Notes: generated from the letters alone by a model not told the origin. Shown: positions 24,148 through 33,892, counted from the stretch's first letter. The stretch is DNA of 64,000 bases from Methylocella tundrae (GCF_038024855.1 NZ_CP139089.1:1860001-1924000); one strand, 5' to 3'. Translations and numbers: made by a program.

Positions 24148-27100
24148 ATGAACGTCACTTTTCCCGGACCCAGGCCGCCTCAGCTGAATCGCGCGCGGGG
24201 CGTCACGGCCGTGCTCGGCCCAACGAACACCGGCAAGACGCATTACGCCATCGAACGGATGCTGGCGCATAAGAGCGGGATGATCGGCCTGCCGCTGAGG
24301 CTCCTCGCCCGCGAAGTTTATAATCGCGTCGTCGAGAAGGTTGGGCCGGCCGCCGTCGCCCTCATCACGGGCGAGGAGAAAATCAAGCCGAAAGGCGCGC
24401 GCTATTTCGTCTCCACGGTCGAAGCCATGCCGCGCGACCTCGATCTCGATTTTGTCGCCGTGGATGAGATCCAGCTCGCGGCCGACCTCGATCGCGGGCA
24501 CGTCTTCACCGATCGGCTGCTCAACCAGCGCGGCCGGTCGGAGACCCTTCTGATCGGCGCGGCCACCATGCAAAGGGCGGTGCAGGAGCTTTTGCCCGGC
24601 GTCAAAATCCTGTCGCGGCAGCGCCTTTCCCAGTTGAGCTTCGCCGGCGAAAGGAAAATGACGCGCCTGCCCCGCCGCAGCGCCATCGTCGCGTTCTCGG
24701 CTGAAGATGTTTACGCCATCGCCGAATGGATTCGCCGTCAGCGCGGCGGCGCCGCGGTCGTGCTTGGGGCTCTATCGCCGCGCACTCGCAACGCGCAGGT
24801 CGAAATGTTTCAGAACGGCGACGTCGACTATATCATCGCCACCGACGCGATCGGCATGGGCCTCAACCTCGACGTCGAGCACATCGCCTTCGCCGCCGAC
24901 CGCAAATTCGACGGCTGGCAGTATCGCCGCCTGACGCCCGCCGAATTCGGGCAGATCGCCGGCCGCGCCGGGCGCCATTTGCGGGACGGCACATTCGGCA
25001 CCACCGGCCGCTGCCTTCCCTTTGACGAAGAACTCGTCGAAGCGCTTGAAGATCATCGTTTCGACAGCGTCAGGCTGTTGCAATGGCGCAACGCTTCGCT
25101 TGATTTTTCCTCGATCCGCGAGCTCGTCGCATCGCTCGACGTGCTGCCCAAAGAGCCCGGACTGACGCGCGCCCCTCTAGCCGAAGACCAACTTGTGCTC
25201 GACATCGCGGCTCGCGACGAGAAGGTCATTCGCGAGGCGAAGACGCGCGCCGACATCGCGCGGCTCTGGGACTGTTGCCAAATTCCCGATTATCGTAAAT
25301 TGTCTCCGGCGGCGCACGCCGAGCTCGTCCTTTCGATCTACGGGTTTGTTGTGCGCGCCGGCCATATTCCGGATGATTGGTTCGCGCGCCACATCGGGTC
25401 TCTCGATCGGGTCGACGGCGACCTCGACGCCCTGTCCGCGCGGATCGCGCAGGTGCGGACCTGGACCTTCATCGCCAATCGATCCGACTGGTTGCGTGAT
25501 CCTGAGCATTGGCAGGGGATCGCGCGTCAGGTAGAGGACACGTTGTCGGACGCTTTGCATGCGCGTCTCGCCCAGAGGTTCGTCGACCGAAGGGCAAGCG
25601 TGCTGATGCGCCGCTTGAGAGAGAACGCCATGTTGGAAGCGGAAGTCACCACAAGCGGAGACGTGATGGTCGAAGGCCAGCACGTCGGCCAACTCAATGG
25701 ATTTCGCTTCACGGCTGACCCCCATGCGGTTGGCGAAGCCGCGAAGGCCTTGAACGCCGCGGCGCAAAAGGCCCTCGCGAGCGAAATCGAAGGCCGCGCG
25801 GCGCGCGTTCATGAGGCTGTCGACGAGGCCTTCGTCCTCGCCAATGACGGCGTCATCCGCTGGCTCGGCGAGCCGGTGGCCAAGATCGCCGCCGGCGCGC
25901 ATGTGCTGGAGCCGACCGTGCGCATTCTGGCGGACGATCAGCTGACAGGTCCCGCGCTCGAAACCGTTCAGCGCCGGCTCGACCTGTGGCTGGCCCAACA
26001 CGTCAAGAAGCTGCTCGGCCCCCTCGCCGACCTCGAAAAGGCGGAAGGTGTCGAAGGGATCGCGCGCGGAATCGCGTTCCAGATCGCCGAATCGCTCGGC
26101 GTGCTCGACCGCGCAAAAGTCGCCGACGACGTCAAATCCTTGCCGCAGGAAGCGCGGGCGGCGCTGAGGAAATTCGGCATTCGCTTCGGCGCCTACCATC
26201 TTTATCTGCCCAATCTGGTCAAACCCGCTCCGCGCGCGCTCGCAGCCCAGCTTTGGGCGTTGAAGAATGGCGGCGTCGAGGAGGTCAAGGGCCTCGACGA
26301 CGTGCCGCATCTGGCCGCCTCCGGCCGCACGTCCTTCATCGCCGACAAAGACGTTCAGAAGGGATTTTATAGGGCCGCTGGCTTTCGGGTTTGCGGCGAC
26401 CGCGCCGTGCGCGTCGATATTCTGGAACGGCTCGCAGATCTCATCCGGCCAGCCGTCGCTTATCGGCCGGGCGTGACCCCCGGCGATCCGCCGCCTGGCG
26501 CCGCCGACGGCGACGGTTTCGTCGTCACAGTCGCAATGACGTCGCTTGCCGGCTGCTCCGGCGAGAGCTTTGCGTCCATTCTGCGCTCGCTCGGCTATGT
26601 GCTGGATCGCCGGGCGGGCCCGCCCATCACGGCGTCCCTGGTTCCCAAGGCCGCGACGGAACCGCTCGCGCCGCAGCCGCTCACGCCGCAGCCGCATGAA
26701 GCGTCCGGCGAAGATCGGCCATCGGAAGATCGGCCATCGGAGGAAAACGCGGATTTTCAGCCGCAGGGGGAGCCCTCGCCCTCGGCGGCGGACGCCGGGG
26801 AAACCGCGCCGAGCCTTGCCTCCTCCGGCGACCAGCCGAACGATCCGGCCACCGTCGATGAAGCCGCGGCGCTCGACGAAGTCATCGCGGAGGCCGCGCC
26901 GATCGACGAGGCCGAGATTTTGAACGCGACGCCGATCGAAACGCCGAGCCTCGTGATGGAAGCCGAAGCGGAGCCGGCGCCCTCTGCCGACGCGTCACTA
27001 AGCGAAGCCGAAACGCCAACGTCCGAGGCGCCCGCGGAAACAGTGACCGATCCCGCGGAGGCCGCCCCGCCCGTTCTGATCGAGGTATGGCGGCCGCATC

Positions 27101-27603
27101 GTCAGCATCACCATGCGCGCCGGGCCGAACCGCGCGGCGGCAAAAGGCCGGAGCGGCGGAATGCGGCGCCGGAAGAAGCGAAGACTGGCGCTGGTGAGAC
27201 GCCGGAAGCCCGCCCCGAGAGACGGCGGCCGAATCGCCACCCCGAACGACCCGGCATCGAGATTCGCGTTGAGAATTCCGAGGGCGCCGCCGGACACGCG
27301 GCGGGCGAGGAGCGCGGCCGCAATGACAAGGGAGGCCGCCAGCCAGGATCGGGCCAGCCCGCGCGCGCCGGCGCGGGGCGGCCCCGCTTCGAGGGTCAAC
27401 GCGACCGGCGCGAGAGCGGGCCGAATGGCGGCGCGAATCGCGCCCATAGCCGGCCGAACGACGCGGACCGGCGTCACAGCCGCGGGCCCTTCGCATCGAC
27501 CGAAAAGAAATCCTATGATCGGCCGCCCGATCCGAACTCTCCTTTCGCGAAGCTCCTCGCGCTGAAAGCCACTTTGGAAGAAAAAAACAAGCAGGACAGC
27601 TAG
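24148..27603 (+). CDS. Suv3-like superfamily 2 RNA helicase with long disordered tail
   Basis: Protein of 1151 residues. The first 400 form a helicase core like that of mitochondrial SUPV3L1/Suv3: motif I GPTNTGKTHYA (residues 24-34), motif II VDEIQLAADLDRGH (around 107), motif V TDAIGMGLNLDVEHIAFAAD (around 232-251) and motif VI QIAGRAGRH (around 270). A middle region carries further Suv3-like sequence. From about residue 830 the protein becomes Pro/Ala/Glu-rich and then Arg/Gly-rich and is surely disordered, ending with SPFAKLLALKATLEEKNKQ. It probably unwinds RNA in decay or ribosome maturation; partners are unknown. The ATG at 24148 is chosen because the P-loop then follows at about residue 24. 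Confidence 0.82.
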   Translation: MNVTFPGPRPPQLNRARGVTAVLGPTNTGKTHYAIERMLAHKSGMIGLPLRLLAREVYNRVVEKVGPAAVALITGEEKIKPKGARYFVSTVEAMPRDLDLDFVAVDEIQLAADLDRGHVFTDRLLNQRGRSETLLIGAATMQRAVQELLPGVKILSRQRLSQLSFAGERKMTRLPRRSAIVAFSAEDVYAIAEWIRRQRGGAAVVLGALSPRTRNAQVEMFQNGDVDYIIATDAIGMGLNLDVEHIAFAADRKFDGWQYRRLTPAEFGQIAGRAGRHLRDGTFGTTGRCLPFDEELVEALEDHRFDSVRLLQWRNASLDFSSIRELVASLDVLPKEPGLTRAPLAEDQLVLDIAARDEKVIREAKTRADIARLWDCCQIPDYRKLSPAAHAELVLSIYGFVVRAGHIPDDWFARHIGSLDRVDGDLDALSARIAQVRTWTFIANRSDWLRDPEHWQGIARQVEDTLSDALHARLAQRFVDRRASVLMRRLRENAMLEAEVTTSGDVMVEGQHVGQLNGFRFTADPHAVGEAAKALNAAAQKALASEIEGRAARVHEAVDEAFVLANDGVIRWLGEPVAKIAAGAHVLEPTVRILADDQLTGPALETVQRRLDLWLAQHVKKLLGPLADLEKAEGVEGIARGIAFQIAESLGVLDRAKVADDVKSLPQEARAALRKFGIRFGAYHLYLPNLVKPAPRALAAQLWALKNGGVEEVKGLDDVPHLAASGRTSFIADKDVQKGFYRAAGFRVCGDRAVRVDILERLADLIRPAVAYRPGVTPGDPPPGAADGDGFVVTVAMTSLAGCSGESFASILRSLGYVLDRRAGPPITASLVPKAATEPLAPQPLTPQPHEASGEDRPSEDRPSEENADFQPQGEPSPSAADAGETAPSLASSGDQPNDPATVDEAAALDEVIAEAAPIDEAEILNATPIETPSLVMEAEAEPAPSADASLSEAETPTSEAPAETVTDPAEAAPPVLIEVWRPHRQHHHARRAEPRGGKRPERRNAAPEEAKTGAGETPEARPERRRPNRHPERPGIEIRVENSEGAAGHAAGEERGRNDKGGRQPGSGQPARAGAGRPRFEGQRDRRESGPNGGANRAHSRPNDADRRHSRGPFASTEKKSYDRPPDPNSPFAKLLALKATLEEKNKQDS

Positions 27604-27615
27604 CCTTTGCCTTTA

Positions 27616-27662
27616 CCGTATGATGCGCGCCCGAAAAACCTCCAGCTTTTTCGGCGTCATGC
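27616..27662 (+). repeat. REP-like ~50-bp palindrome, copy B1
   Basis: ATGATGC...CCGAAAAA (27631-27638), an 8-nt loop and TTTTTCGG (27647-27654), then CGTCAT. It runs straight into the A2 element. Related copies are at 28566, 48889 and 57021. Confidence 0.75.
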
Positions 27663-27667
27663 TCCAG

Positions 27668-27776
27668 AGCGCTTTCCGACCGGATGGAATCATTCGGTCG
27701 ATAGAAACCGCGCCAGATTCAAAAGCTTGAGCATATTCCGATCAGATCGATTCAAACCGACCGGAATATGCCCTGG
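27668..27776 (+). repeat. Dispersed ~110-bp bipartite palindromic repeat, copy A2
   Basis: Starts AGCGCTTTCCGACCGGATGG. Hairpin 1 is CGACCG-ATG..CAT-CGGTCG, then the shared ATTCAAAAGCTTGAGCATAT, and hairpin 2 GAGCATATTCCG / CGGAATATGCCC. Stem bases differ from A1 and A3 but stay paired, so pairing is conserved over sequence. It lies 65 nt after the helicase stop, fused to B1. Confidence 0.85.
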
Positions 27777-27915
27777 AAACGCTTAAGGATGTTGGCGTTA
27801 GGAAAGACACGGAGCGGCGTGATAGGATTGGTGGCCGCGAGGCCGCGGGACCGGGAATAGGATCGATTCGACGCGAAAGCGGTTTTTGCTTGAGCCTAAA
27901 TTTCGGGATTTATCA

Positions 27916-28554
27916 ATGCGCGCATCCACGCTGTCTCTCGCCGCCGCGGCCCTGATAGGTATGCCGGGTCTCGCTCTGGCGCAACAAGCGACCGCGGCGC
28001 CAACCAACCCCGTCATTACACGAGGCGGCGGCTTCGCGGGCACCGGCTTTGGCGCCGCCAACGCCGGAGCTGGCAGCACGACCACGACGACCTCCAGCTT
28101 TTCAGTGACGACATCATCGACGTCGACCACCGCGACAACGACCACCACAACGTCCGGCATCGTGACGTCGGCGACGCAGGTCAATCGCGCGCGTTCGCCA
28201 GCGATGATATCGGGCACCGCGCACATCGGCGCGGGAACGGGCGGCACGGGGCTTGGCATGGGTAATGCTGTCGGCGGCATCAAAGACAATGCGACCGGCG
28301 CGGGGATCGGCGGCATCTTCGATCAGACGAGCCTTGGCTCCGCTACGGGCGGCGTCAACGGCTTTGGCGCGGGATTCAACGCTCCGACCGGCGGCATCAA
28401 AGACGCCAGCAATCAGGGCATCAACACCGGCGGCGTTATTGGCAGCGCGATTGGATCTGGCACCGGCGGCATCCGCGATCTGAATACCCTTGGCGCTGGC
28501 ACCGGCGGCACCAGCGAAGGCAATAACGCGCCGAGATATCGCGTCATTCAATAG
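27916..28554 (+). CDS. Secreted Thr-tract and Gly-rich repeat protein
   Basis: Exported protein of 212 residues with no family recognised. A clear signal peptide (MRASTLSLAAAALIGMPGLA, cleavage near ALA-QQ) is followed by a Thr/Ser-only tract (about residues 56-85). The C-terminal half is built of six tandem 12-14-residue units that begin GGIKD, GGIFD, GGVNG, GGIKD, GGVIG and GGIRD, each ending in Gly/Ala/Thr. Such periodic Gly-rich units suggest an extended or beta-helical surface structure. The ATG at 27916 gives a normal signal peptide, but no Shine-Dalgarno is seen. It is convergent with hpnN. Confidence 0.65.
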   Translation: MRASTLSLAAAALIGMPGLALAQQATAAPTNPVITRGGGFAGTGFGAANAGAGSTTTTTSSFSVTTSSTSTTATTTTTTSGIVTSATQVNRARSPAMISGTAHIGAGTGGTGLGMGNAVGGIKDNATGAGIGGIFDQTSLGSATGGVNGFGAGFNAPTGGIKDASNQGINTGGVIGSAIGSGTGGIRDLNTLGAGTGGTSEGNNAPRYRVIQ

Positions 28555-28565
28555 AGCATGACCAA

Positions 28566-28616
28566 GAGAGCATGACGCCAAAAAGCGACAATCCGTTTTC
28601 GGCGGCGTCATACTTT
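28566..28616 (+). repeat. REP-like ~50-bp palindrome, copy B2
   Basis: ATGACGCC (28572-28579), AAAAAGCGACAATCCGTTTTC, then GGCGTCAT (28604-28611). It carries the same ATGACGCC / GGCGTCAT ends and A-run/T-run arms as the other B copies. It lies 11 nt after the stop of the Gly-rich protein. Confidence 0.75.
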
Positions 28617-28624
28617 GACTTATT

Positions 28625-28665
28625 GAGGGGAGCCGCGGCGCTCGATGACGCGCGCGGCTCCCCTC
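28625..28665. terminator. Bidirectional terminator-like hairpin before hpnN stop
   Basis: GAGGGGAGCCGCG (28625-28637) pairs perfectly over 13 bp with CGCGGCTCCCCTC (28653-28665). The loop is 15 nt. It lies between the convergent Gly-rich protein gene and hpnN. Flanking T-tracts are short. Confidence 0.55.
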
Positions 28666-28675
28666 ACTGACGCGT

Positions 28676-31342
28676 TCACGCATCTTCGCCCGTCGCAGCG
28701 ACCTTGCGCGGCGGCCCCATCAGCGCCGGCTGGAACAAGATCGCCGCCGCCAGGGTGCAGACCAGAGACAACGCCAAAAGCTTGCCCATGCTTGAGGTGC
28801 CGGGATGCTTCGAGAGCCACAGGCTGCCGAAGGCCGTCGCCGTCGTCATCGCGCTGAAAAAGACGGCGCGCGTCAAGCTCGACTGCAGGAGGTTGGTCGT
28901 CCCAGCCCGCCAGGCCATCACGAAATAGATCTTGAAGGCGACCCCTAGCCCAAGCAGCAGCGGCAGGGCGATGATATTCGCAAAATTTAGCGGCAAACCG
29001 ATGAGGACGGTGATCTCAAGCGTGACGGCGCCGGCGAGCAGCAGCGGGACGAGCGTCAGCAGCACGTCCGAGAAGCGGCGCAAGACGACCCAAAGCAAAA
29101 CGCTGATCGACAGCAGCGCCCAGATCCCGGCCTCGATAAAGGCGCGGACGACGGTGTCGCCGGATTCCTGAATGGCGATCGGCTCGCCGGTCGCATTCGG
29201 GTCGATCTGCTGCACCGCCTTGGTGAAGCGGGCGAGCGTCGCATTGTCATTGGCGTCGCCCTTTGGCGAAACCGCGATGCGGGCTCGGCCGTCCGGAGCC
29301 ACCCAGTCGCGCGCGAGATCCGGCGGGATCGAGGCGATTGTCGTTTTCTGCGCCGAGAGCGAATCACGCAACAGGCTGAGCATCGTCCCCAATCCGGGCA
29401 GCAGCGCCTTGCGGGCCGCTTCGCGAACCTCAGGCGGCGCCTCCGCCATTTTGCGCAACGAATCCGCCAGACGCCGAGCGTCGTCGGCGCCCTTGCCTTT
29501 CAGATCGTCGGCGGTGGTCGCGAAAGCGTCGGCCGCCTTGTTCAGCGCGGCGACATCCTCGGCGTCGGTCGGCGGCTCCAACGCGCGGCCCGGATCAAGG
29601 ATCGGGCCGAACGCCGCCGCCGCGCGCTGGATGATCGCCAGCTTCTGGTCCTGATCCATCGGCACGAAGCTCTCGATCGTCACGACCTGAGCGACTTCCG
29701 GCAGAGCGGCGAGTCTTGCCTGAAGTTCGCGGGAGGCTGCGACCGAAGGGGCCATAACGTCGATCGTATTGGTGTCGGTTGCCGGATCCTTCATGAGATC
29801 CAGAAGGGTTGCGACCGACTCGACCTTCGGGCTGCGCAGGTTGATCGGATTGAAGTCAAAATGCAGATGGGCGAGCAAAGGCGTTCCCGCGAGAGCGACG
29901 CCCAATGTTCCGATCACGATCGCATATCTGTGCCGCGCCATGAATTCGTCGACAGGCGCGAGGAAGAGATAGCCGACGGGCTCGGCTTCCGCCGGCGGCT
30001 TGAAGATGGCGAGCAGCGCCGGCAGCACCGTGATCGACGAGAAGAAAGCGATAAACATGCCTGTTCCCGCGATCAGTCCAAGTTCGGACACGCCGCGATA
30101 GTCGGTCGGCAGAAACGAATAGAAGCCTGCCGCCGTCGCCGCCGCCGCGAGGGCGAGAGGGCGTCCGACCTTGGCCGCCGCCTGCGACAGCGCCTTGTCG
30201 AAATCCGCCACCTTGTGACGCTCGGATCGGTAGCGCACGCTGAACTGAATGCCGAAATCGACGCCAATGCCGACAAAGAGAACCGCGAAAGCGACAGAGA
30301 TCAGATTGAGCGCGCCAACCATCAAAAGCCCGACCGCGGCCGTCACGCTGAGGCCGACGACGACGCTGAGCGCAACCGCGAGGACGATGCTCGGGGATTT
30401 GAGCGCCCTCCAGATGATGAACAGAACAATCAGGGCGGTGACTGCGCCATTCACTCCCGCGCCTTCTTCCACGGTAGCGAATTCTTCGTCGGCGAGCGGC
30501 ACCGGGCCGGTCAGGCGCAGCCTTGCGCCCGGCGTCGATGCATAGCCAAGCTCCTGCCAGCTCGAACGGATGAAATTGCTCGGCGCCTCGCCGGGTTTCA
30601 GCGCGGCATAATCAAGGATGGGCTTGACCTGGATGAAGCGCCGCAATTCGCGCGGGTCCGGCGGCTCGCCGGTGAGCAGGCCGCGCCAGGAAAAGAACGT
30701 CGGTTTGCCAGCCAGCAATGACTCGAAGGCGCCGTTGAGCGCGACGAGGGGCCGGTCGAAATCATCATAAGTTCCGGCCTTGGTGCGGACGCCCTTGTTG
30801 ATGAAGGAGAACGCATCGCTCACGCCGCGAAGGCTCTGGTCCGACGCCAGCACAGAGAGGAACGGCTGCGCCTTGAACAATCCGTCGATGGTGTTCTGCA
30901 CTTCCGAAACAGGCAGGTACATAAGACCGTTCTTGTTGAAGAACGGGCCGCCATCGGGACGCAGCACCGAGGAGTAGAGGTCCGGGCGCGTCTTCAAGCG
31001 TTCCGTCAGGCGCTCCGTCGCTTCCTCGGCCAGCTCCGGGGTCTTCGCGTCGATGACCACGACGATTTGATCCGCCCGCTGCGGAAACGCCTTGTCCATC
31101 GCGATCAGATTCTGCCGCCAGGGCAGTTTCGCCGAGATGAAATCATTGGTGTTCGTATTGATGTTGAAATGCGTCGCCGCATAGTAGCCGGAGGCGATCG
31201 TGACCAGCGCCGCGAGCGCGATAACGAGCCATTTCAGTCGTCTGCAAGAATCAACGATGGCCGTGATCGCCCGGGAAATAGGCTCGGGAGCTTTTGATTC
31301 GGATGGCGCCGTCGCGTCGGTATTGTCTGGGAGTGTGATCAT
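28676..31342 (-). CDS. hpnN: Hopanoid transporter HpnN (RND superfamily)
   Basis: Inner-membrane RND-superfamily exporter of 888 residues that moves hopanoids from the inner to the outer membrane. It has a first transmembrane helix (WLVIALAALVTIASGYYAA), a large periplasmic domain, a cluster of helices with FVGIGVDFGIQFSVRYRSE (around residue 363), a second periplasmic domain and a second helix cluster near the C-terminus. The DFGIQFSVRY segment is the usual RND/MMPL motif. It is transcribed divergently from ispH-hpnH, 243 nt apart, and its position in the hopanoid locus supports HpnN over other MMPL proteins. Confidence 0.9.
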   Translation of the reverse strand: MITLPDNTDATAPSESKAPEPISRAITAIVDSCRRLKWLVIALAALVTIASGYYAATHFNINTNTNDFISAKLPWRQNLIAMDKAFPQRADQIVVVIDAKTPELAEEATERLTERLKTRPDLYSSVLRPDGGPFFNKNGLMYLPVSEVQNTIDGLFKAQPFLSVLASDQSLRGVSDAFSFINKGVRTKAGTYDDFDRPLVALNGAFESLLAGKPTFFSWRGLLTGEPPDPRELRRFIQVKPILDYAALKPGEAPSNFIRSSWQELGYASTPGARLRLTGPVPLADEEFATVEEGAGVNGAVTALIVLFIIWRALKSPSIVLAVALSVVVGLSVTAAVGLLMVGALNLISVAFAVLFVGIGVDFGIQFSVRYRSERHKVADFDKALSQAAAKVGRPLALAAAATAAGFYSFLPTDYRGVSELGLIAGTGMFIAFFSSITVLPALLAIFKPPAEAEPVGYLFLAPVDEFMARHRYAIVIGTLGVALAGTPLLAHLHFDFNPINLRSPKVESVATLLDLMKDPATDTNTIDVMAPSVAASRELQARLAALPEVAQVVTIESFVPMDQDQKLAIIQRAAAAFGPILDPGRALEPPTDAEDVAALNKAADAFATTADDLKGKGADDARRLADSLRKMAEAPPEVREAARKALLPGLGTMLSLLRDSLSAQKTTIASIPPDLARDWVAPDGRARIAVSPKGDANDNATLARFTKAVQQIDPNATGEPIAIQESGDTVVRAFIEAGIWALLSISVLLWVVLRRFSDVLLTLVPLLLAGAVTLEITVLIGLPLNFANIIALPLLLGLGVAFKIYFVMAWRAGTTNLLQSSLTRAVFFSAMTTATAFGSLWLSKHPGTSSMGKLLALSLVCTLAAAILFQPALMGPPRKVAATGEDA

Positions 31343-31585
31343 GCGGGTGCTATCGCCAATCGAAAGAGCCTGGATCCGGCCTTGGTGAGACGGACGCGGG
31401 GCTAGATGATGTACTTCGCCAAAGTCGGGAAGATCAGGATAACCCTTTATCCCCTGTAACGTTCAGCATTTGAAAACGGCGGGCGTTTGACAAGAGGATT
31501 GTCATTGTTACAAGCTGATCGCAAAGTTTAAAAGTAGGCGTCGCCTGCTTGTAAGGCCACATCCGGTTCGACGCTAGGTAAATTT

Positions 31586-32545
31586 ATGAAGGTAATCTTG
31601 GCCCAGCCCCGCGGGTTCTGCGCCGGTGTCGTCCGCGCCATCGACATCGTGGAGCAGGCGCTGCAAAAATATGGCGCGCCCATCTACGTCCGCCACGAGA
31701 TTGTCCATAATGGCTATGTCGTCGAACGGCTGAAAGCCAAGGGCGCGGTGTTCGTCGAGAGCCTCGCCGAAGTGCCGCGAGGGGCGCGGACCATCTTTTC
31801 CGCCCACGGGGTCGCCCGCAGCGTCGAAGAGGAAGCGTTCGAACTCGGACTGCCCGTCATCGACGCCACCTGTCCGCTTGTCGCCAAGGTTCATGCCCAG
31901 GGCCAGCGTTACGTTCAGCAGAAGCGCGCCGTGCTGCTGATCGGTCACGCGGGCCACCCGGAGGTCGAAGGGACGGTCGGGCGCATCCCCGGCCCTGTGC
32001 GCCTCGTGCAGAGCGAAGCCGACGTCGAGCGGCTCGACATCGACGTCAACGCCCCTCTCGCCTATGTGTCGCAAACGACGCTGAGCGTCGACGACACAAA
32101 AACCATCATCGCGGCTCTGAAGCGAAAGTTCACCAATATCGTTGGGCCGGAAACCAAGGATATCTGCTATGCGACGCAGAATCGGCAGAGCGCGGTGCGC
32201 GACCTCAGCGCATTGGTCGACGTGCTTCTCGTCGTCGGCGCCAAGAACAGCTCCAATTCGAATCGTCTGCGCGAGATCGGGAGCGAAGCCAAAATCCCGA
32301 CCTTCCTCATCGCCGATCGCAGTGAACTCGATCTTGCGGTTTTGCGCGACGTCGCGGTCGTAGGGCTGACGGCGGGGGCGTCGGCGCCCGAAATCCTCGT
32401 GAGCGAGGTCATTGACGCGCTGCGGGAATTAGGGCCTGTCGAAGTTTCGACGCTGCCAGGGGTCGAAGAAAATATCGAATTCAAGCTGCCGCCGGAACTC
32501 CTCGCCGAGTCTCCATCACGATCAGGGGAAGCGGCTGACTTTTAG
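31586..32545 (+). CDS. ispH: 4-hydroxy-3-methylbut-2-enyl diphosphate reductase IspH, hopanoid-linked copy
   Basis: Iron-sulfur enzyme of the MEP pathway that makes IPP and DMAPP from HMBPP. It has 319 residues, with the three cluster cysteines in [11 protein letters not shown] (residue 12), [11 protein letters not shown] (about 95) and [10 protein letters not shown] (about 193), and the active-site words [11 protein letters not shown] and QTTLSVDDT. It precedes hpnH on the same strand. Precursor supply for squalene explains its place here. A second, diverged ispH lies at 48934-49893. Confidence 0.93.
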   Translation: MKVILAQPRGFCAGVVRAIDIVEQALQKYGAPIYVRHEIVHNGYVVERLKAKGAVFVESLAEVPRGARTIFSAHGVARSVEEEAFELGLPVIDATCPLVAKVHAQGQRYVQQKRAVLLIGHAGHPEVEGTVGRIPGPVRLVQSEADVERLDIDVNAPLAYVSQTTLSVDDTKTIIAALKRKFTNIVGPETKDICYATQNRQSAVRDLSALVDVLLVVGAKNSSNSNRLREIGSEAKIPTFLIADRSELDLAVLRDVAVVGLTAGASAPEILVSEVIDALRELGPVEVSTLPGVEENIEFKLPPELLAESPSRSGEAADF

Positions 32546-32743
32546 GTTGAAATTATTCTTGAAAACAAGACGATAAAAGACTGATCCGCACCGTTTGAGC
32601 TGGCGCGCGCGAAGGCGGACGCCGTCAAGCCTTGGTAAATCGGGCGTCCCGGTTTATGAAAGGGGCAGTTCAGCGATCCGGACGGAACACATCATTTGCA
32701 ACGCCGATCGCCGTCGGCGCACAATTTATGCGAGGAGCAGGCA

Positions 32744-33892
32744 TTGGGAATTTCCTTTCTCCAAATGGCCCAGATCGGCGGGTACGTGCTTCGCCAGCGT
32801 CTTTCCGGGCGCAAGCGTTTTCCGCTGGTGCTCATGCTCGAGCCCCTGTTCCGCTGCAATCTCGCCTGCGCCGGCTGCGGCAAGATCGATTATCCAGATG
32901 AGATCCTGAACCAGCGCCTGCCTCTCGCAGAGTGCCTCAACGCCATCGATGAATGCGGCGCGCCGGTCGTCGTCATCGCCGGCGGCGAGCCCCTGCTGCA
33001 CAAGGAGTTGCCGCAGATCGTCGAGGGCGCCATCGCCCGGCGCAAATATGTCACGGTCTGCACCAATGCGCTGCTGCTCGAAAAGAACATTCATCGCTAT
33101 AAGCCGAACCGCTACTTCAACTGGTCGATCCATCTTGATGGCGATGAGGAGATGCACGATCAGTCGGTATGCCAGCCGGGCGTCTACGACCGCGCGTTGA
33201 AGGCGTTGAAGCTCGCGCAGGAAAAGGGCTTCCGCGTCACCATCAATTGCACGCTGTTCAACAATGCCGATCCGGCGCGCGTGGCCTCATTCTTCGATTC
33301 GATCGCGGCGCTCGGCATCGAGGGCATCACTGTTTCCCCCGGTTACGCCTATGAGCGCGCGCCGGATCAGCAGCACTTCCTCAATCGCGAAAAAACCAAG
33401 ACGCTGTTCCGTGACATATTCTCACGCGGCAAGGGCGGTAAGGCGTGGCCGTTCTTCCAGTCCACTCTGTTCCTCGATTTTCTTGCCGGCAACCGCACCT
33501 ATCACTGCACCCCCTGGGCGAATCCGGCGCGCACGGTGTTCGGCTGGCAGCGGCCCTGCTATCTGCTCGGCGAAGGCTATGCGAAAACCTTCAAGGAGCT
33601 GATGGAGGAGACTGAGTGGGATCGCTACGGCACCGGCAATTATGAAAAATGCGCCGATTGCATGGTGCATTGCGGCTTCGAGGCGACCGCTGTCGATGAG
33701 GCCTTCAGCAATCCCTTGCAGGCGTTGAAAGTCGCGATCGGCGGCATTCGCACGACAGGGCCAATGTCGCCGGATATTCCGCTAGACCGGCAAAGGCCCG
33801 CCGAGTTCGTCTTCAGCCGGCACGTCGAGCACAAGCTCGCCGAGATTAGAGAAGCCAAATCCGACGGCGAGCATCTGTCTGCCGCGGAGTAG
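32744..33892 (+). CDS. hpnH: Adenosylhopane synthase HpnH (radical SAM)
   Basis: Radical SAM enzyme that joins diploptene to the 5'-deoxyadenosyl group, the first step of side-chain synthesis. It has 382 residues. The cluster motif is RCNLACAGCGKIDYP (C-x3-C-x2-C, around residue 42), followed by VIAGGEPLLHKEL and a C-terminal cysteine cluster CADCMVHCGFE. The TTG at 32744 is chosen because GAGGAG (32732-32737) lies 6 nt before it and homologues start with a short xISFLQMA segment; the open frame continues upstream to an ATG at 32696. Its 3' end overlaps the 3' end of hpnG on the other strand by 111 nt. Confidence 0.93.
   Translation: MGISFLQMAQIGGYVLRQRLSGRKRFPLVLMLEPLFRCNLACAGCGKIDYPDEILNQRLPLAECLNAIDECGAPVVVIAGGEPLLHKELPQIVEGAIARRKYVTVCTNALLLEKNIHRYKPNRYFNWSIHLDGDEEMHDQSVCQPGVYDRALKALKLAQEKGFRVTINCTLFNNADPARVASFFDSIAALGIEGITVSPGYAYERAPDQQHFLNREKTKTLFRDIFSRGKGGKAWPFFQSTLFLDFLAGNRTYHCTPWANPARTVFGWQRPCYLLGEGYAKTFKELMEETEWDRYGTGNYEKCADCMVHCGFEATAVDEAFSNPLQALKVAIGGIRTTGPMSPDIPLDRQRPAEFVFSRHVEHKLAEIREAKSDGEHLSAAE

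Noticed and set aside
28114-28683. Minus-strand 189-codon frame opposite the Gly/Thr-rich protein
   Set aside because: Antisense of a repeat-rich gene; Arg/Ala composition and no ribosome-binding site. The plus strand has a proper signal peptide.
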